Positions 17,601 to 25,851 are shown, counted from the stretch's first letter. The stretch is DNA of 64,000 nt from Photobacterium proteolyticum (GCF_001939735.1 NZ_MJIL01000079.1:62370-126369), one strand, 5' to 3'. Numbers and translations: made by a program. The notes: generated from the sequence alone by a model not told the origin.

Positions 17601-17627
17601 GAACGGTTGACTTACAATTCACCTCAA

Positions 17628-17663
17628 CTAGGCGATACCTGAATGAAATCAGGTATCGCCTAG
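17628..17663. terminator. 15-bp perfect hairpin between convergent genes
   Basis: CTAGGCGATACCTGA is followed by a 6-base loop and its exact complement. It sits 28 bases after the SLOG gene stop and 7 bases before the end of the opposite-strand lipoprotein gene, so it likely ends both transcripts. Only a short, interrupted T stretch follows on the plus strand. Confidence 0.7.
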
Positions 17664-17669
17664 CCAGCC

Positions 17670-18554
17670 TTATTTTGGCTCTTCAAACTTGTATTCCTGA
17701 CCTTTAACCAACACATATGGCGCGCGGTTGTACGTCGCCGTTTTATATTGGACAGCCCAATCAGGGAAAGCATTATTTAAAGGCAAATTAAAACTGGCTT
17801 GGATCGCTTTTTCATTCGATGTGATCTGATTTAAGTTGAACGTTGCGAGATCAGAAAAGTTCGCCACATCATAAATCGCAATCGATGGTGTATTCGTAGA
17901 GGCACTACTCCACACCCAAGCCTTATAACCACCGAGTAATTCAGGAGCATAGGCAACAACAGGTTCCTTCACCCGAATGCGATAGCGGCAGTTAGTATCA
18001 AGCTTTGTGCATGTTGGATGGGAAAACGGCTGGCCGACACCGTATTCATACTCAGAGTCGACATCTTCAAGCTCTAACCCCATATCCTTCATTAAATAAA
18101 TGAAGTGATTGAAGACATACTTTCTCGCCTCTTCTGGGCTTGCGGCCAACTCGTAAGGCAGGTAGAAGGCTACGCTATCGTAGTCTCTGGCAGTTTTCTT
18201 TTTTGTTGAACCTGCGCCAAGAATAAAATGGTCCTGAGCCGTGTCCGTTGCAAGATCATGTGACAAAGAAGTAGGCAAACCAAGCGTTTTGGCGAAGGCG
18301 AAAGAGACAACATATCCTGTTAGGCTGCTATTTAAGCCAGCCTCTATCATCGCTTCTTCACGCTGTTTCAAGAGCCTTTCTGCTTCTCCTTTGGGTAAAT
18401 CATAAACATTTTTTAACCCGAGAGCATTGGCGTAATGCAGAGCAACTGAGTGCTCGGGATTATAGCTATACGGGTGCTGAGGGAGTGGTGTTGGCTTGAC
18501 GGCGCAACCTGAAAGAGAGCCAACCAATAGACTTAGAACGAGCTTTTTTTTCAT
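17670..18554 (-). CDS. Hypothetical lipoprotein
   Basis: 294 residues with a lipoprotein signal: MKKKLVLSLLVGSLSGC, lipobox LSGC with Cys17 as the acylated residue. After the Cys comes a proline-rich linker and a soluble domain of about 270 residues with no family I recognise. A Cys pair (TCTKLDTNC, ~185-193) may form a disulfide. The residue after Cys is Ala, so outer-membrane sorting is expected. No operon partner; it converges on the SLOG/DUF4062 unit, so any link to it is unproven. Confidence 0.8.
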   Translation of the reverse strand: MKKKLVLSLLVGSLSGCAVKPTPLPQHPYSYNPEHSVALHYANALGLKNVYDLPKGEAERLLKQREEAMIEAGLNSSLTGYVVSFAFAKTLGLPTSLSHDLATDTAQDHFILGAGSTKKKTARDYDSVAFYLPYELAASPEEARKYVFNHFIYLMKDMGLELEDVDSEYEYGVGQPFSHPTCTKLDTNCRYRIRVKEPVVAYAPELLGGYKAWVWSSASTNTPSIAIYDVANFSDLATFNLNQITSNEKAIQASFNLPLNNAFPDWAVQYKTATYNRAPYVLVKGQEYKFEEPK

Positions 18555-18645
18555 TTTATTATGAACATCTGTTTTGTAAGAAGCTGAATTCTATACAGCA
18601 CCTCACATAAAACAACAAATATCATATAAAACAGTGATATAAAAC

Positions 18646-19596
18646 CTACCCAACACGGCCATACAGCTTTTGAAAATTAGGGATATGCTTTTCCCATATC
18701 GGAACATCATCACCGACGATGGTTTTGAGAGTATCAATGAACAGCTTAGTTTTGATGGGGGCATCTCTGTGCGGATACACAGCATAAAAGGTACCGAAGT
18801 CATCTAAATGCAACTGCGTCATTATCGGGACAAGTTTGCCCTCAAGGATTTCATTATCAATCATCTGGGCGGTAACCACCGCGAGCGTGTTCCCCGCTAC
18901 CGCACTTTTCGTGACCATTTCGACATCATTCACTTTATAGGCCACCTTCAGTTGAAAGTGCTTGCTCTCGCTGTTGTCATCCAGATACCTGAATTTGTCG
19001 ATCAAGAGCCCCGGCGCGGCGTAAGCTGTCGCCGGTAAAGACTCCAACTGTTCAACCGTGTTGATCTCTCCATGCTTTTTGATAAATGCCGGAGATGCCA
19101 CAATCAATAACCTGTTTCGCGCTATTTTTCTAATAATCAGACTGGAGTTTTTCGGCTTGCCAATACGAAAGCCAATATCAAACCCTTCCCTGACCATGTC
19201 CACAACCCGATCTTCTAAACGCAGTTCAATATCGACATCCGGATATTGTTGCTGAAATACCTCTACTGCTTGCTGAACATACTGGCGACCAAACAAGGTC
19301 GAGCTGGTGATGCGCAATACGCCCTTGGGCTCGGCATGGTAATTCTGTGCCAGCCGATGTGTCTCATTTAGCAAAGTCCGCAATGACTTAGCCTGATTCA
19401 CCATTTCGTTCCCGGCGGCAGTTAAAGATAACGAGCGCGTCGTTCGGTTTAGCAAACGAACGCCAAGCTCATCCTCTAATCGGCTGATATGTTTAGAGAT
19501 GACCGATCGATCAACATTTCTTTGCTCAGACACTTTGGTAAATGAACCGAGTTCTATCACTTCGAGTAGCAGCAATAATCGACTAGAAAAATCCAT
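18646..19596 (-). CDS. LysR-family transcriptional regulator
   Basis: 316 residues. The N-terminal winged helix is clear: FSSRLLLLLEVIELGSFTKVSEQRNVDRSVISKHISRLEDELGVRLLNRTTRSLSLT. The linker helix follows, then an effector domain of the type seen in CrgA/AaeR-like regulators (RITSSTLFGRQYVQQAVEVF; GFDIGFRIGK). I start at the ATG 19596 (MDFSS) because LysR proteins begin there; the frame continues 30 codons upstream without family resemblance. It is divergent from the enoyl-CoA hydratase-like gene (138 bp between starts), which is therefore its likely target. Confidence 0.9.
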   Translation of the reverse strand: MDFSSRLLLLLEVIELGSFTKVSEQRNVDRSVISKHISRLEDELGVRLLNRTTRSLSLTAAGNEMVNQAKSLRTLLNETHRLAQNYHAEPKGVLRITSSTLFGRQYVQQAVEVFQQQYPDVDIELRLEDRVVDMVREGFDIGFRIGKPKNSSLIIRKIARNRLLIVASPAFIKKHGEINTVEQLESLPATAYAAPGLLIDKFRYLDDNSESKHFQLKVAYKVNDVEMVTKSAVAGNTLAVVTAQMIDNEILEGKLVPIMTQLHLDDFGTFYAVYPHRDAPIKTKLFIDTLKTIVGDDVPIWEKHIPNFQKLYGRVG

Positions 19597-19658
19597 ATGC
19601 TTTCTTTTTGTTGCATTATCAGCACCAATTATATGACATTTAGCGCATTTTTCATCAC

Positions 19659-19675
19659 CTATAATACTCCTATAG
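19659..19675. promoter_or_regulatory. Possible LysR box between divergent genes
   Basis: CTATA-N7-TATAG includes a T-N11-A core (T62 to A74), the usual LysR target form. It sits 60-76 bases before the hydratase start and could serve both genes. The repeat is short and AT-rich, so confidence is low. Confidence 0.35.
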
Positions 19676-19734
19676 TAACCACACATTGAGGGCCTGAACT
19701 AACAGAGCCTATTTACTCAAGTGAGGAAGATTCC

Positions 19735-20547
19735 ATGAACACACTATCGATTACCCACAACAACGGCATCGCAACAGTCGCTATCAATAATCCGCCAGTG
19801 AATGTTCTGACGATTGAACTGATAAACGAAATCAACGAGTTCGTGCTATCGCTAAAAGATGATCGCGATACAAAAGTGGTGGTATTCAAGTCACTCCACG
19901 AAAAGTTCTTCCTGGCTCACTTAGATTTGCATGTGATCAACGGTACTCAAGGTGGCCAGGCAGCATCTATCGAATTCAATCACATGATTGCCAACATTAA
20001 AGCAATGAAGCAGGTCTCTGTGGCTGTGGTAGACGGTGTAGCGCGAGGGGGCGGTAATGAGTTCGTGATGGCGTGTGACTTGGCTTACGGCACAGAAACT
20101 GCCGCCTTTGCCCAGCCTGAAATTCACGTCAACATCCCGACTGGCGGCCAGGGTGCGGTTCATTTTGCAAGAAGAATGGGCAAAAACAAGGCACTGCAAG
20201 CGTTGCTTCTTGGTAATGACTTTACCGCCCAACAGGCAGAAGCATTGAACATTATTACCCAGTATGTACCCAAAGCTGAAATGGATGCCTTCCTGGCTCA
20301 AACACTTGGGGTGATTAGCCTGCTAGAAGTTCGAGATATCGTGATGTACAAGGCAATCATCGAGGCATCTATTAAAGATGAAAATGCAGGTGCTGAATTG
20401 GAATTGCGTTACTTCCTGGAACGCGCAAAGGAAGAAAAAACTCAAGCCATTATCGAGGCATTTCTTGAACATGGCGGACAAACGGAGCGTGAAGCAAATG
20501 ATATTCAAGGGATCTTTGTCGACACCGCCGCCGAGCTTGCCAAGTAA
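19735..20547 (+). CDS. Enoyl-CoA hydratase/isomerase (crotonase) family protein
   Basis: 270 residues with a crotonase core: ATVAINNPPVNVL at the first beta strand, KVVVFKSLHEKFFLAHLDL where the first oxyanion-hole residue lies, then VAVVDGVARGGGNEFVMACDLAYG, the second oxyanion-hole region. The usual catalytic Glu positions are not clearly the hydratase pair: QPEIHVNIPTGGQGAVHF instead of the common GLxPGxGGTQRL. The family includes hydratases, isomerases, hydrolases and decarboxylases, so the reaction is uncertain. GAGGAAGA precedes the ATG. Divergent LysR gene suggests substrate-induced control. Confidence 0.85.
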   Translation: MNTLSITHNNGIATVAINNPPVNVLTIELINEINEFVLSLKDDRDTKVVVFKSLHEKFFLAHLDLHVINGTQGGQAASIEFNHMIANIKAMKQVSVAVVDGVARGGGNEFVMACDLAYGTETAAFAQPEIHVNIPTGGQGAVHFARRMGKNKALQALLLGNDFTAQQAEALNIITQYVPKAEMDAFLAQTLGVISLLEVRDIVMYKAIIEASIKDENAGAELELRYFLERAKEEKTQAIIEAFLEHGGQTEREANDIQGIFVDTAAELAK

Positions 20548-20617
20548 ATCTTAGCCTTAAATCATCAACAGCAGGCGAAACGAAACATAGTCGTAAGCAT
20601 TAGGAACGAAGTGCTTA

Positions 20618-20655
20618 GGCGCTCCCCCCCAATATACTGAGACTGGGGGAGCGCC
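20618..20655. terminator. GC-rich hairpin downstream of the crotonase gene
   Basis: GGCGCTCCCCC pairs with GGGGGAGCGCC around a 16-base loop. No T-run follows on either strand. It is the likely transcription end of the crotonase gene, or an element remnant; its C-run is unusual in this AT-rich interval. Confidence 0.5.
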
Positions 20656-20755
20656 ATGACAAGTATCCTATTTAGTATCCGGCTCTAAGTTGTATTAGTA
20701 CCGACTAGTTAAGTATTCCCTATCGCTTCATCACGATTTCACGTTACCTGCTGCT

Positions 20756-20911
20756 CTAACCACTGACCTCGTGGTAAGAATCGTTTGCTGCGTCAAGATA
20801 ACCCTTTATCCAATTGATAATGTATTCTTTTTCATCATATGGGCAATGCTCTATTGTTTCTTGTGATAAATACGCTCTATATCCTTGGTTCCAAAGTTTA
20901 TCAATGTTCAT
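20756..20911 (-). CDS. Small Rmf-like (ribosome modulation factor family) protein
   Basis: 51 residues. It has the pattern of ribosome modulation factor: a helix with LWNQGYRAYLS, then HCPYDEKEYIINWIKGYLDAA. This matches the Rmf signature G-Y-x-A ... C-P-Y ... W-x-x-G-(W/Y)-x-x-A. Rmf converts 70S ribosomes to inactive 100S dimers in stationary phase; shorter relatives occur on accessory elements. Start at 20911 is decided by a perfect GGAGG seven bases upstream on the minus strand; the frame upstream of it is not coding-like. It lacks the basic N-terminus of true Rmf (it is acidic), so the ribosome may not be its target. Confidence 0.6.
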   Translation of the reverse strand: MNIDKLWNQGYRAYLSQETIEHCPYDEKEYIINWIKGYLDAANDSYHEVSG

Positions 20912-20923
20912 AACTAATCCTCC

Positions 20924-21284
20924 GTGATAAATTCCGATAAGACAATGCAAGTCACGTTCCAGTTTTATACCTCTGTTTTTAAACAGGAATTGGAGCGTCG
21001 TTTGCGGATTGCGTTGAATATTAAGAGCGAGTAGCAGGAATGTCTCAGAAATAAACTTCAAATAAGAAAGGGGCATAACATGCCAATATAGACGACAAAG
21101 GCAATATTTTTACACGCCATTTTGATGAAGCAGATCACAAATTGATGACTCTTACTCTCATTTGAGTATAACAAGCTTTAGGTTAACGGCTTTCTTCTAT
21201 GGTAAATTTCCATATCAAAATACTGGCATATGGAAAATTGGCAGTAAGATTGCTTTGCACCTAAATAGATTAAAGGGCTAAATA
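20924..21284. other. 361-bp AT-rich interval, no gene seen
   Basis: Between the Rmf-like gene and the divergent M42 peptidase gene. It should hold both promoters. No clear operator, hairpin or further small gene was found. Confidence 0.5.
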
Positions 21285-22511
21285 ATGAGTTTAGAGAACA
21301 ACACGGAACAAAAACACGCTTGGCGTACCACTATGCCACACGACCAGTTTGCGTTTATGAAGAAGGTACTGGCCTCACCTTCGCCAATTGGTTTTGAAGC
21401 CGCAATGAGCTATGGCGTTATTAAACCTGAATTTGAATCTTTTATGCCAGCCGGCTGGGGAATTCATCAGTTTAAAGGGAATGCAGGTTTAGTTTTTGAT
21501 TCACATCCTGGTCGTGATGACTTGGTAAGCGTGATGATTGTTGGCCACGCTGACAAAATCCGCATGCAGGTACGCAAAATTGATGATGATGGCAAAGTAT
21601 GGATCAACACCGACTCTTTCTTGCCTACAACTCTGATTGGTCATGAAGTCAAAGTATTTTGCCAGCACCCGGATGAAGCGGGTAAGTTCAAAGTGATTGA
21701 AGGGTGTACGGTTGAAGCTCTGGGAGCGATTCACTTCTCCACTCCTGCTCAGCGCACAGGTGAACAAGGTATTAAGCCAGAATCGATTTATCTGGAGCTA
21801 CACACTCACGGCAAAGATCGTAAAGCACAAGTTGAAGCTTTAGGGCTACGCCCGGGTGACCCGATTCTTTTAGACCGCCCAATTAAGCATGGTGTATCTC
21901 AGGATACTTTTTATGGTGCTTACTTAGATAATGGTCTGGGTTGTTTCTCTGTAACAGAGATTGCGCGTTTAGTGGCAGATGAAGGTCTTGATAATGTTCG
22001 TGTCCTTTATACCATTGCAACCCATGAAGAGATTGGTCGGTTTGGATCTACACAGTTAGTGGGTGAGCTTAAGCCAGACGTATTAATTGCTACTGATGTA
22101 AATCATGACTACGAAGCAGCACCGGGAATTGGTAACCGTAAAATGAACCCACTTAAGATGGGTGATGGCTTTACCATTGGCCGTGGCTCTGTCATTTCAG
22201 AGTTTTTAGTTCAGTCTCTAGAAAATGTCTGCCGTGAGCAAGATATTCCTTACCAGTTAGACTTCTCTGGTCGTGATATGGGTACCGATGGTATGGCAGC
22301 TGCGTTAGCCGGCGTTGATAGCGCGGCAATCACCATTGGTTACCCAATTCGTAACATGCATACATCGTCAGAATCTGCCCACACGGGTGATCTACTGGCT
22401 TCTATCCATGCTCTTGCCGGGCTATTACGCCAGTTTAATGCAATGAATGATGGTAGAGGCATTACGCATGATGATCTGAAAAATAGCCACATCCGCCTAG
22501 ACCACATCTAA
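21285..22511 (+). CDS. M42-family metallo-aminopeptidase/hydrolase
   Basis: 408 residues. The zinc ligands of the M42 (glutamyl/tetrahedral aminopeptidase) family are visible in order: His in MIVGHADKIR (~88), Asp in AYLDNGLG (~212), the catalytic/zinc Glu pair in THEEIGRFGS (~243), Asp in IATDVNHD (~264), and His in NMHTSSESAH (~365). The middle carries the family's insert domain (TVEALGAIHF). These enzymes cut small peptides in the cytoplasm as dodecamers. An AAAGGG Shine-Dalgarno stands before the ATG. No operon partner upstream; a hairpin terminator follows. Confidence 0.88.
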   Translation: MSLENNTEQKHAWRTTMPHDQFAFMKKVLASPSPIGFEAAMSYGVIKPEFESFMPAGWGIHQFKGNAGLVFDSHPGRDDLVSVMIVGHADKIRMQVRKIDDDGKVWINTDSFLPTTLIGHEVKVFCQHPDEAGKFKVIEGCTVEALGAIHFSTPAQRTGEQGIKPESIYLELHTHGKDRKAQVEALGLRPGDPILLDRPIKHGVSQDTFYGAYLDNGLGCFSVTEIARLVADEGLDNVRVLYTIATHEEIGRFGSTQLVGELKPDVLIATDVNHDYEAAPGIGNRKMNPLKMGDGFTIGRGSVISEFLVQSLENVCREQDIPYQLDFSGRDMGTDGMAAALAGVDSAAITIGYPIRNMHTSSESAHTGDLLASIHALAGLLRQFNAMNDGRGITHDDLKNSHIRLDHI

Positions 22512-22535
22512 CCAATTGTTTATTAAAAACTATTC

Positions 22536-22570
22536 AGAGGCGCATAGAAGCGCCTCTTGTTGTTCTTATG
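22536..22570 (+). terminator. Intrinsic terminator after the M42 peptidase gene
   Basis: AGAGGCGC pairs with GCGCCTCT around a 6-base loop, followed by TGTTGTTCTT. It lies 24 bases after the stop. Confidence 0.75.
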
Positions 22571-22792
22571 TATACCCGTGAGCGTAATCCAAACGACGCC
22601 AGATCGAAGTTGGTATGCCCAACCGACAAAGCGCTATCATTGAAACCTCAGCTACTGAAGATTATTGCTAACTGGAATGACACTCTTACTCAGGGGATCA
22701 CAGAAGAAGAGATCGAACTGGTTAAACGGATCAATCCACCATATCCATATATTCGAAGATATTTGCGTGAAGCTACAACCAAACGTGAATAA
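22568..22792 (+). pseudogene. MarR-family regulator, C-terminal remnant
   Basis: 74 residues that match only the second half of MarR proteins: NPNDARSKLVCPTDKA (the wing and start of the dimer helix; usually DxRxKxxxLTxKG), then a helix KPQLLKIIANWNDTLTQGITEEEIELVKR. The winged-helix N-terminal ~75 residues are missing. There is no Shine-Dalgarno, and the ATG overlaps the terminator of the M42 gene. I read it as the tail of a deleted gene. It could still be translated as a small helical protein. Confidence 0.6.
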
Positions 22793-22838
22793 GAATTAAA
22801 TGGAATCCCAACGGAATGCTGATAAGCTTCCAATAAGT

Positions 22839-22865
22839 TAAAAAACAGCCCCGATAAACGGGGCT
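22839..22865 (-). terminator. Intrinsic terminator of the H-NS gene
   Basis: On the minus strand AGCCCCG pairs with CGGGGCT around a 5-base loop and is followed by a run of T's (TGTTTTTTAA). It starts 10 bases after the stop. Confidence 0.88.
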
Positions 22866-22874
22866 TCACAACGA

Positions 22875-23276
22875 TTAAATCAGAAAATCTTCCAGAGATT
22901 TTCCTTCATTATCGATAGCGTGTTTCACTGGGGCAGGCATTCGACCTTGACCAGTCCAGGTACGCTCTTCACCATCAATTGTGTATTTATACTTGGCTGG
23001 ACGAGGCGCACGCTTAGATTTTTTAGGCGTATCAGCTAGCGTTGCCAGCAACTCTTCTGGGTCGATACCGTCAGCAATCAGCATTTCACGGTATGCGTTT
23101 AATTTGTGTTCTTTTTCTTTCTCGGCCTGACGAGATTCCGCTTCCGCTTCTTCACGCTCAGCAACCACTGTCTGTAGTTTTTCCAGCGCTTCTTGAAGTT
23201 GTTCTAGAGTAAATTCTTCTCGTGCAGCAGCGCGCAGAGAGCGCAAGTTCAATAGTGTTTTAAATACGTCGCTCAT
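22875..23276 (-). CDS. hns: H-NS family nucleoid protein
   Basis: 133 residues. The N-terminal half is the coiled-coil oligomerisation domain ([34 protein letters not shown], then a Glu/Lys-rich helix). The C-terminal half is the DNA-binding domain: [25 protein letters not shown], with the AT-hook-like QGR core that fits the minor groove. It is a chromatin protein that silences AT-rich, often transferred genes. Length and motif match Vibrionaceae H-NS; a paralogue cannot be excluded. Confidence 0.93.
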   Translation of the reverse strand: MSDVFKTLLNLRSLRAAAREEFTLEQLQEALEKLQTVVAEREEAEAESRQAEKEKEHKLNAYREMLIADGIDPEELLATLADTPKKSKRAPRPAKYKYTIDGEERTWTGQGRMPAPVKHAIDNEGKSLEDFLI

Positions 23277-23417
23277 AATTCTGATTTTAATAGAAATTTG
23301 AGCGGCTACTTTATATCAATTTAAACAGTTGGACGAGGGTTACTTAACTCATGGTGCTTGACTCCACAACATCAGGAGATACAATCCGAATATGTTTTAT
23401 ATATGAACTATATATCA

Positions 23418-23642
23418 ATGGGTATTGTGAAAATTTCTGAAGAACTTCATGAAGAGATAAGAAAAGCAAGTTCTGTTATGTCTCGTTCTATCAATTCACA
23501 AGCAGAGTTCTGGATAAAAATTGGCATGCTCGCTGAGCTGCACCCACAACTATCGTTCAACCAGATAGTCTCAGAGCTGATGAAATCAGCCGATGTCTCA
23601 GTGGCAAAAGCAGCGAGTGAGAAAGGAAGCACCAATGAATAA
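23418..23642 (+). CDS. ParD-like antitoxin-family protein
   Basis: 74 residues from the ATG chosen at 23418 (MGIVKISEELHEEIRKASSVMSRSINSQAEFWIKIGMLAE). It looks like a ribbon-helix-helix protein of the ParD-like family (PF11903). Upstream ATG 23403 or TTG 23358 would add 5 or 20 residues; none has a Shine-Dalgarno. No ParE-type toxin is beside it. Instead its last 8 bases overlap the methionine aminopeptidase gene. This ParD-like/map pairing I recall from other gammaproteobacteria, so it may regulate that gene rather than a toxin. Confidence 0.75.
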   Translation: MGIVKISEELHEEIRKASSVMSRSINSQAEFWIKIGMLAELHPQLSFNQIVSELMKSADVSVAKAASEKGSTNE

Positions 23643-24423
23643 TAGTGTGAAGATAAAATCGGCTACCGAAGTTGTTTTAATGCGCAACGCTGGCAAGTTG
23701 CTCGCGCAGACCTTTCATATGTTGGATTCATATGTAAAACCAGGCATCTCAACCATGGACATTAACGACAAGGTAGAGAACTTTATTATTAATGAGTTGA
23801 ATGCTCGCCCCGCAAGCAAAGGCCAATACGGCTATCAGTATGTATTGAACTCATCAATTAATGAAGTCGTCTGCCATGGTGTCCCCAACACAACCCAGTT
23901 ACTGAAAAGCACAGATATCATTAACCTGGACATTACTCTGGAAAAAGACGGTTTTATTGCCGACTCCAGCAAAATGTATGTAATGCCAGAAGCTACACCT
24001 TTGGCTAGAAAGCTAGTTAAAGTTACGTACGACGCAATGTGGGCCGGCATTGAAAAGGTTAAGCCTGGAGCCAGGCTTGGCGATATTGGCCATGCTATTC
24101 AGCAATATGCTGAGAGCTACGGCTACAGTATTGTAAGAGAGTACTGCGGCCATGGTATTGGCCGAGAAATGCACGAAGATCCACAGGTACTACATTACGG
24201 TCTGCCAAACCAAGGACTCAAGCTCAAAGAGGGCATGGTTTTCACGATAGAACCGATGGTGAACCAAGGTGCAGCCAAAGTTAAAACGAAAAAAGACGGT
24301 TGGACTGTCATCACGCGAGACAAGAAGCTGTCAGCTCAATCAGAGCATACTATTTTGGTGACAAGTTCCGGTTATGAGGTCCTCACTCTTCGAGATGACG
24401 AAACACTGCCTCTCAAGAATTAG
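23635..24423 (+). CDS. map: Type I methionine aminopeptidase
   Basis: 262 residues, removes initiator methionine from nascent proteins. The dinuclear metal ligands are in place: Asp in NLDITLEKDG (~101) and DSSKM (~112), His in GHGIGREMHEDP (~175), Glu in FTIEPMV (~208), Glu in SEHTILVT (~240). The substrate-binding His occurs in EVVCHGVPN (~83). AAGGAAG lies 7 bases before the ATG at 23635, which decides the start. It overlaps the ParD-like gene by 8 bases. The presence of a second, antitoxin-linked map suggests an accessory paralogue beside a housekeeping copy elsewhere. Confidence 0.92.
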   Translation: MNNSVKIKSATEVVLMRNAGKLLAQTFHMLDSYVKPGISTMDINDKVENFIINELNARPASKGQYGYQYVLNSSINEVVCHGVPNTTQLLKSTDIINLDITLEKDGFIADSSKMYVMPEATPLARKLVKVTYDAMWAGIEKVKPGARLGDIGHAIQQYAESYGYSIVREYCGHGIGREMHEDPQVLHYGLPNQGLKLKEGMVFTIEPMVNQGAAKVKTKKDGWTVITRDKKLSAQSEHTILVTSSGYEVLTLRDDETLPLKN

Positions 24424-24565
24424 CAGCGAACCATGCCATAACGCGTTAGCCCATCAACTGCCCAAGGCACTCTTCACCCATCAACGGATGTGGCCGGGCG
24501 CCTAGCACCAGCACAATATCCACCGAAGGGAGGGCTGGCATGTTATCGAGAATTTTAGATCGTCG

Positions 24566-24790
24566 ATGACACTAATTATTCCCATCACGCCAACGGCCAA
24601 AGTCCCAACCCTGGTTGATGATGATGTCACCGTATGGGATTCACGCGCTATTTCGGCTGAGATGCATTCCGGCTTCTTTGATGTCCGCAATGAGCTACCG
24701 ATGAACTGCCACGCCAAAAGGAAGATCGCCCTCAGCGTGTTTAGAAACCGATATTGTCGACGAAGACGAAGCGGAAATACCCGTTTAAAA
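24566..24790 (+). pseudogene. Glutathione S-transferase remnant with internal deletion
   Basis: The frame shows TAKVPTLVDDDVTVWDSRAIS, the N-domain of GSTs (cis-Pro VP and the glutathione-binding DS of WDSxAI), joined directly to AEMHSGFFDVRNELPMNCHAKRK, which belongs to the C-terminal helical domain. About 30 residues that should lie between are missing. The N-terminal ~50 residues (CxxS-like thioredoxin start) are also absent, and the sequence is out of frame after NCHAKRKIALS. It is a non-functional remnant; the whole 24424-24813 interval holds nothing else I recognise. Confidence 0.7.
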
Positions 24791-24813
24791 CTGCTCAGTT
24801 CACAATGGGGCTC

Positions 24814-25725
24814 TTAGGGTAGGGCCCAACTGGCGCTTGCACAATGCTTCTCTAAAAAATCCAGAAAAATTCTGACCTTAGGCGGCAGGTGTTCGCGATG
24901 AGGATAAAGTGCATATATCCCCCGCGGTTCCAATTCATAATCTTCCAACAGCGGTATGAGCTTGCCGGTGCGAAGCTGTTCATACACTGTTATTTTTGCC
25001 ATCGCCGTTATCCCCAACCCCTGAATAGCAGCATCAATGACAGCATCTACCGAGTTGATTTTCAGCATGCCACCACTCACCTGATGATCAACACACTTCT
25101 GAGTCGCCTTATGACGGAAAGTACCGACTATAGGCGCAGACAGAATGGATAAGGTTATCCAGTGATGCTTTATTAGATCGACTGGAGCCTGTGGCGTACC
25201 ATGCCTGGCCAGGTATTCTGGTGAAGCAAACACCACAATTGGGGTATCGCATAGCTTTTTGGCAACCAAAGATGAGTCCTGCAATTGTCCTATACGAACC
25301 GTCAGATCAATACCCTCCTCTACCATATTGACCACCTGATCATTGAGCTGCAAATCTATCTTCAACAGAGGATATAGTGTCCGCAATTCCTTTATAATCG
25401 GGATCAAAATCGCGCTGCCAAACGAAACTGGGCTAGACACCCGCAGAGTACCCGTCGGTTGGTTTTGATATTGTCTCAACTCGCTAAGAGCTATCTCAGC
25501 ACGATTCACAATCTGCTCACAGTGGCGGTAGTAAATCTCACCGGCCTCAGTGAGACTAAGCTTTCGGGTGGAACGATTAAATAAACGCACCCCGACTTCT
25601 TGTTCCAACAGATTGATTTGCTTGCTTACCGCAGACTTAGCAACTCCCAACCTACGTGCAGCTTCAGAGAAGCTCTGTGCCTGTACCACCTTGGTAAAAA
25701 CACCCACCCGTTTTAGTTCATCCAT
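24814..25725 (-). CDS. LysR-family transcriptional regulator
   Basis: 303 residues with a clear N-terminal helix-turn-helix (GVFTKVVQAQSFSEAARRLGVAKSAVSKQINLLEQEVGVRLFNRSTRKLSLTEAG) and a co-inducer domain of the CrgA-like group (RVSSPVSFGSAILIPII; GIDLTVRIGQLQDSSLVAKKL). It diverges from the metallo-beta-lactamase-fold hydrolase gene, with a perfect palindrome between them. Likely controls itself and that gene. Effector unknown. Confidence 0.92.
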   Translation of the reverse strand: MDELKRVGVFTKVVQAQSFSEAARRLGVAKSAVSKQINLLEQEVGVRLFNRSTRKLSLTEAGEIYYRHCEQIVNRAEIALSELRQYQNQPTGTLRVSSPVSFGSAILIPIIKELRTLYPLLKIDLQLNDQVVNMVEEGIDLTVRIGQLQDSSLVAKKLCDTPIVVFASPEYLARHGTPQAPVDLIKHHWITLSILSAPIVGTFRHKATQKCVDHQVSGGMLKINSVDAVIDAAIQGLGITAMAKITVYEQLRTGKLIPLLEDYELEPRGIYALYPHREHLPPKVRIFLDFLEKHCASASWALP

Positions 25726-25744
25726 TTAATCGCTTGCTCAGTAC

Positions 25745-25761
25745 GTTCACTTTTAGTGAAC
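25745..25761. promoter_or_regulatory. LysR-type operator (perfect 7-bp palindrome)
   Basis: GTTCACT-TTT-AGTGAAC is a perfect inverted repeat containing TTCAC-N5-GTGAA, i.e. T-N11-A, the LysR consensus form. It lies 20 bases before the LysR start and ~90 bases before the hydrolase start, where autoregulation and activation sites usually sit. Confidence 0.65.
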
Positions 25762-25851
25762 ACTGTAGTTCAAAACACCCATCTAGTAAATATAAAGAGA
25801 ACTGTCAAACTATTCATAGCTGAATGATTAGACAAAAACGAGGAGTGATAA

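Noticed and set aside
17670-18554. Lipoprotein as third member of the SLOG/DUF4062 system
   Set aside because: It is on the opposite strand, convergent, with a strong hairpin between; no evidence of a link.
20924-21076. Upstream extension of the Rmf-like frame (106 codons in total)
   Set aside because: The strong GGAGG sits inside, before the internal ATG at 20911, and the extension is not Rmf-like.
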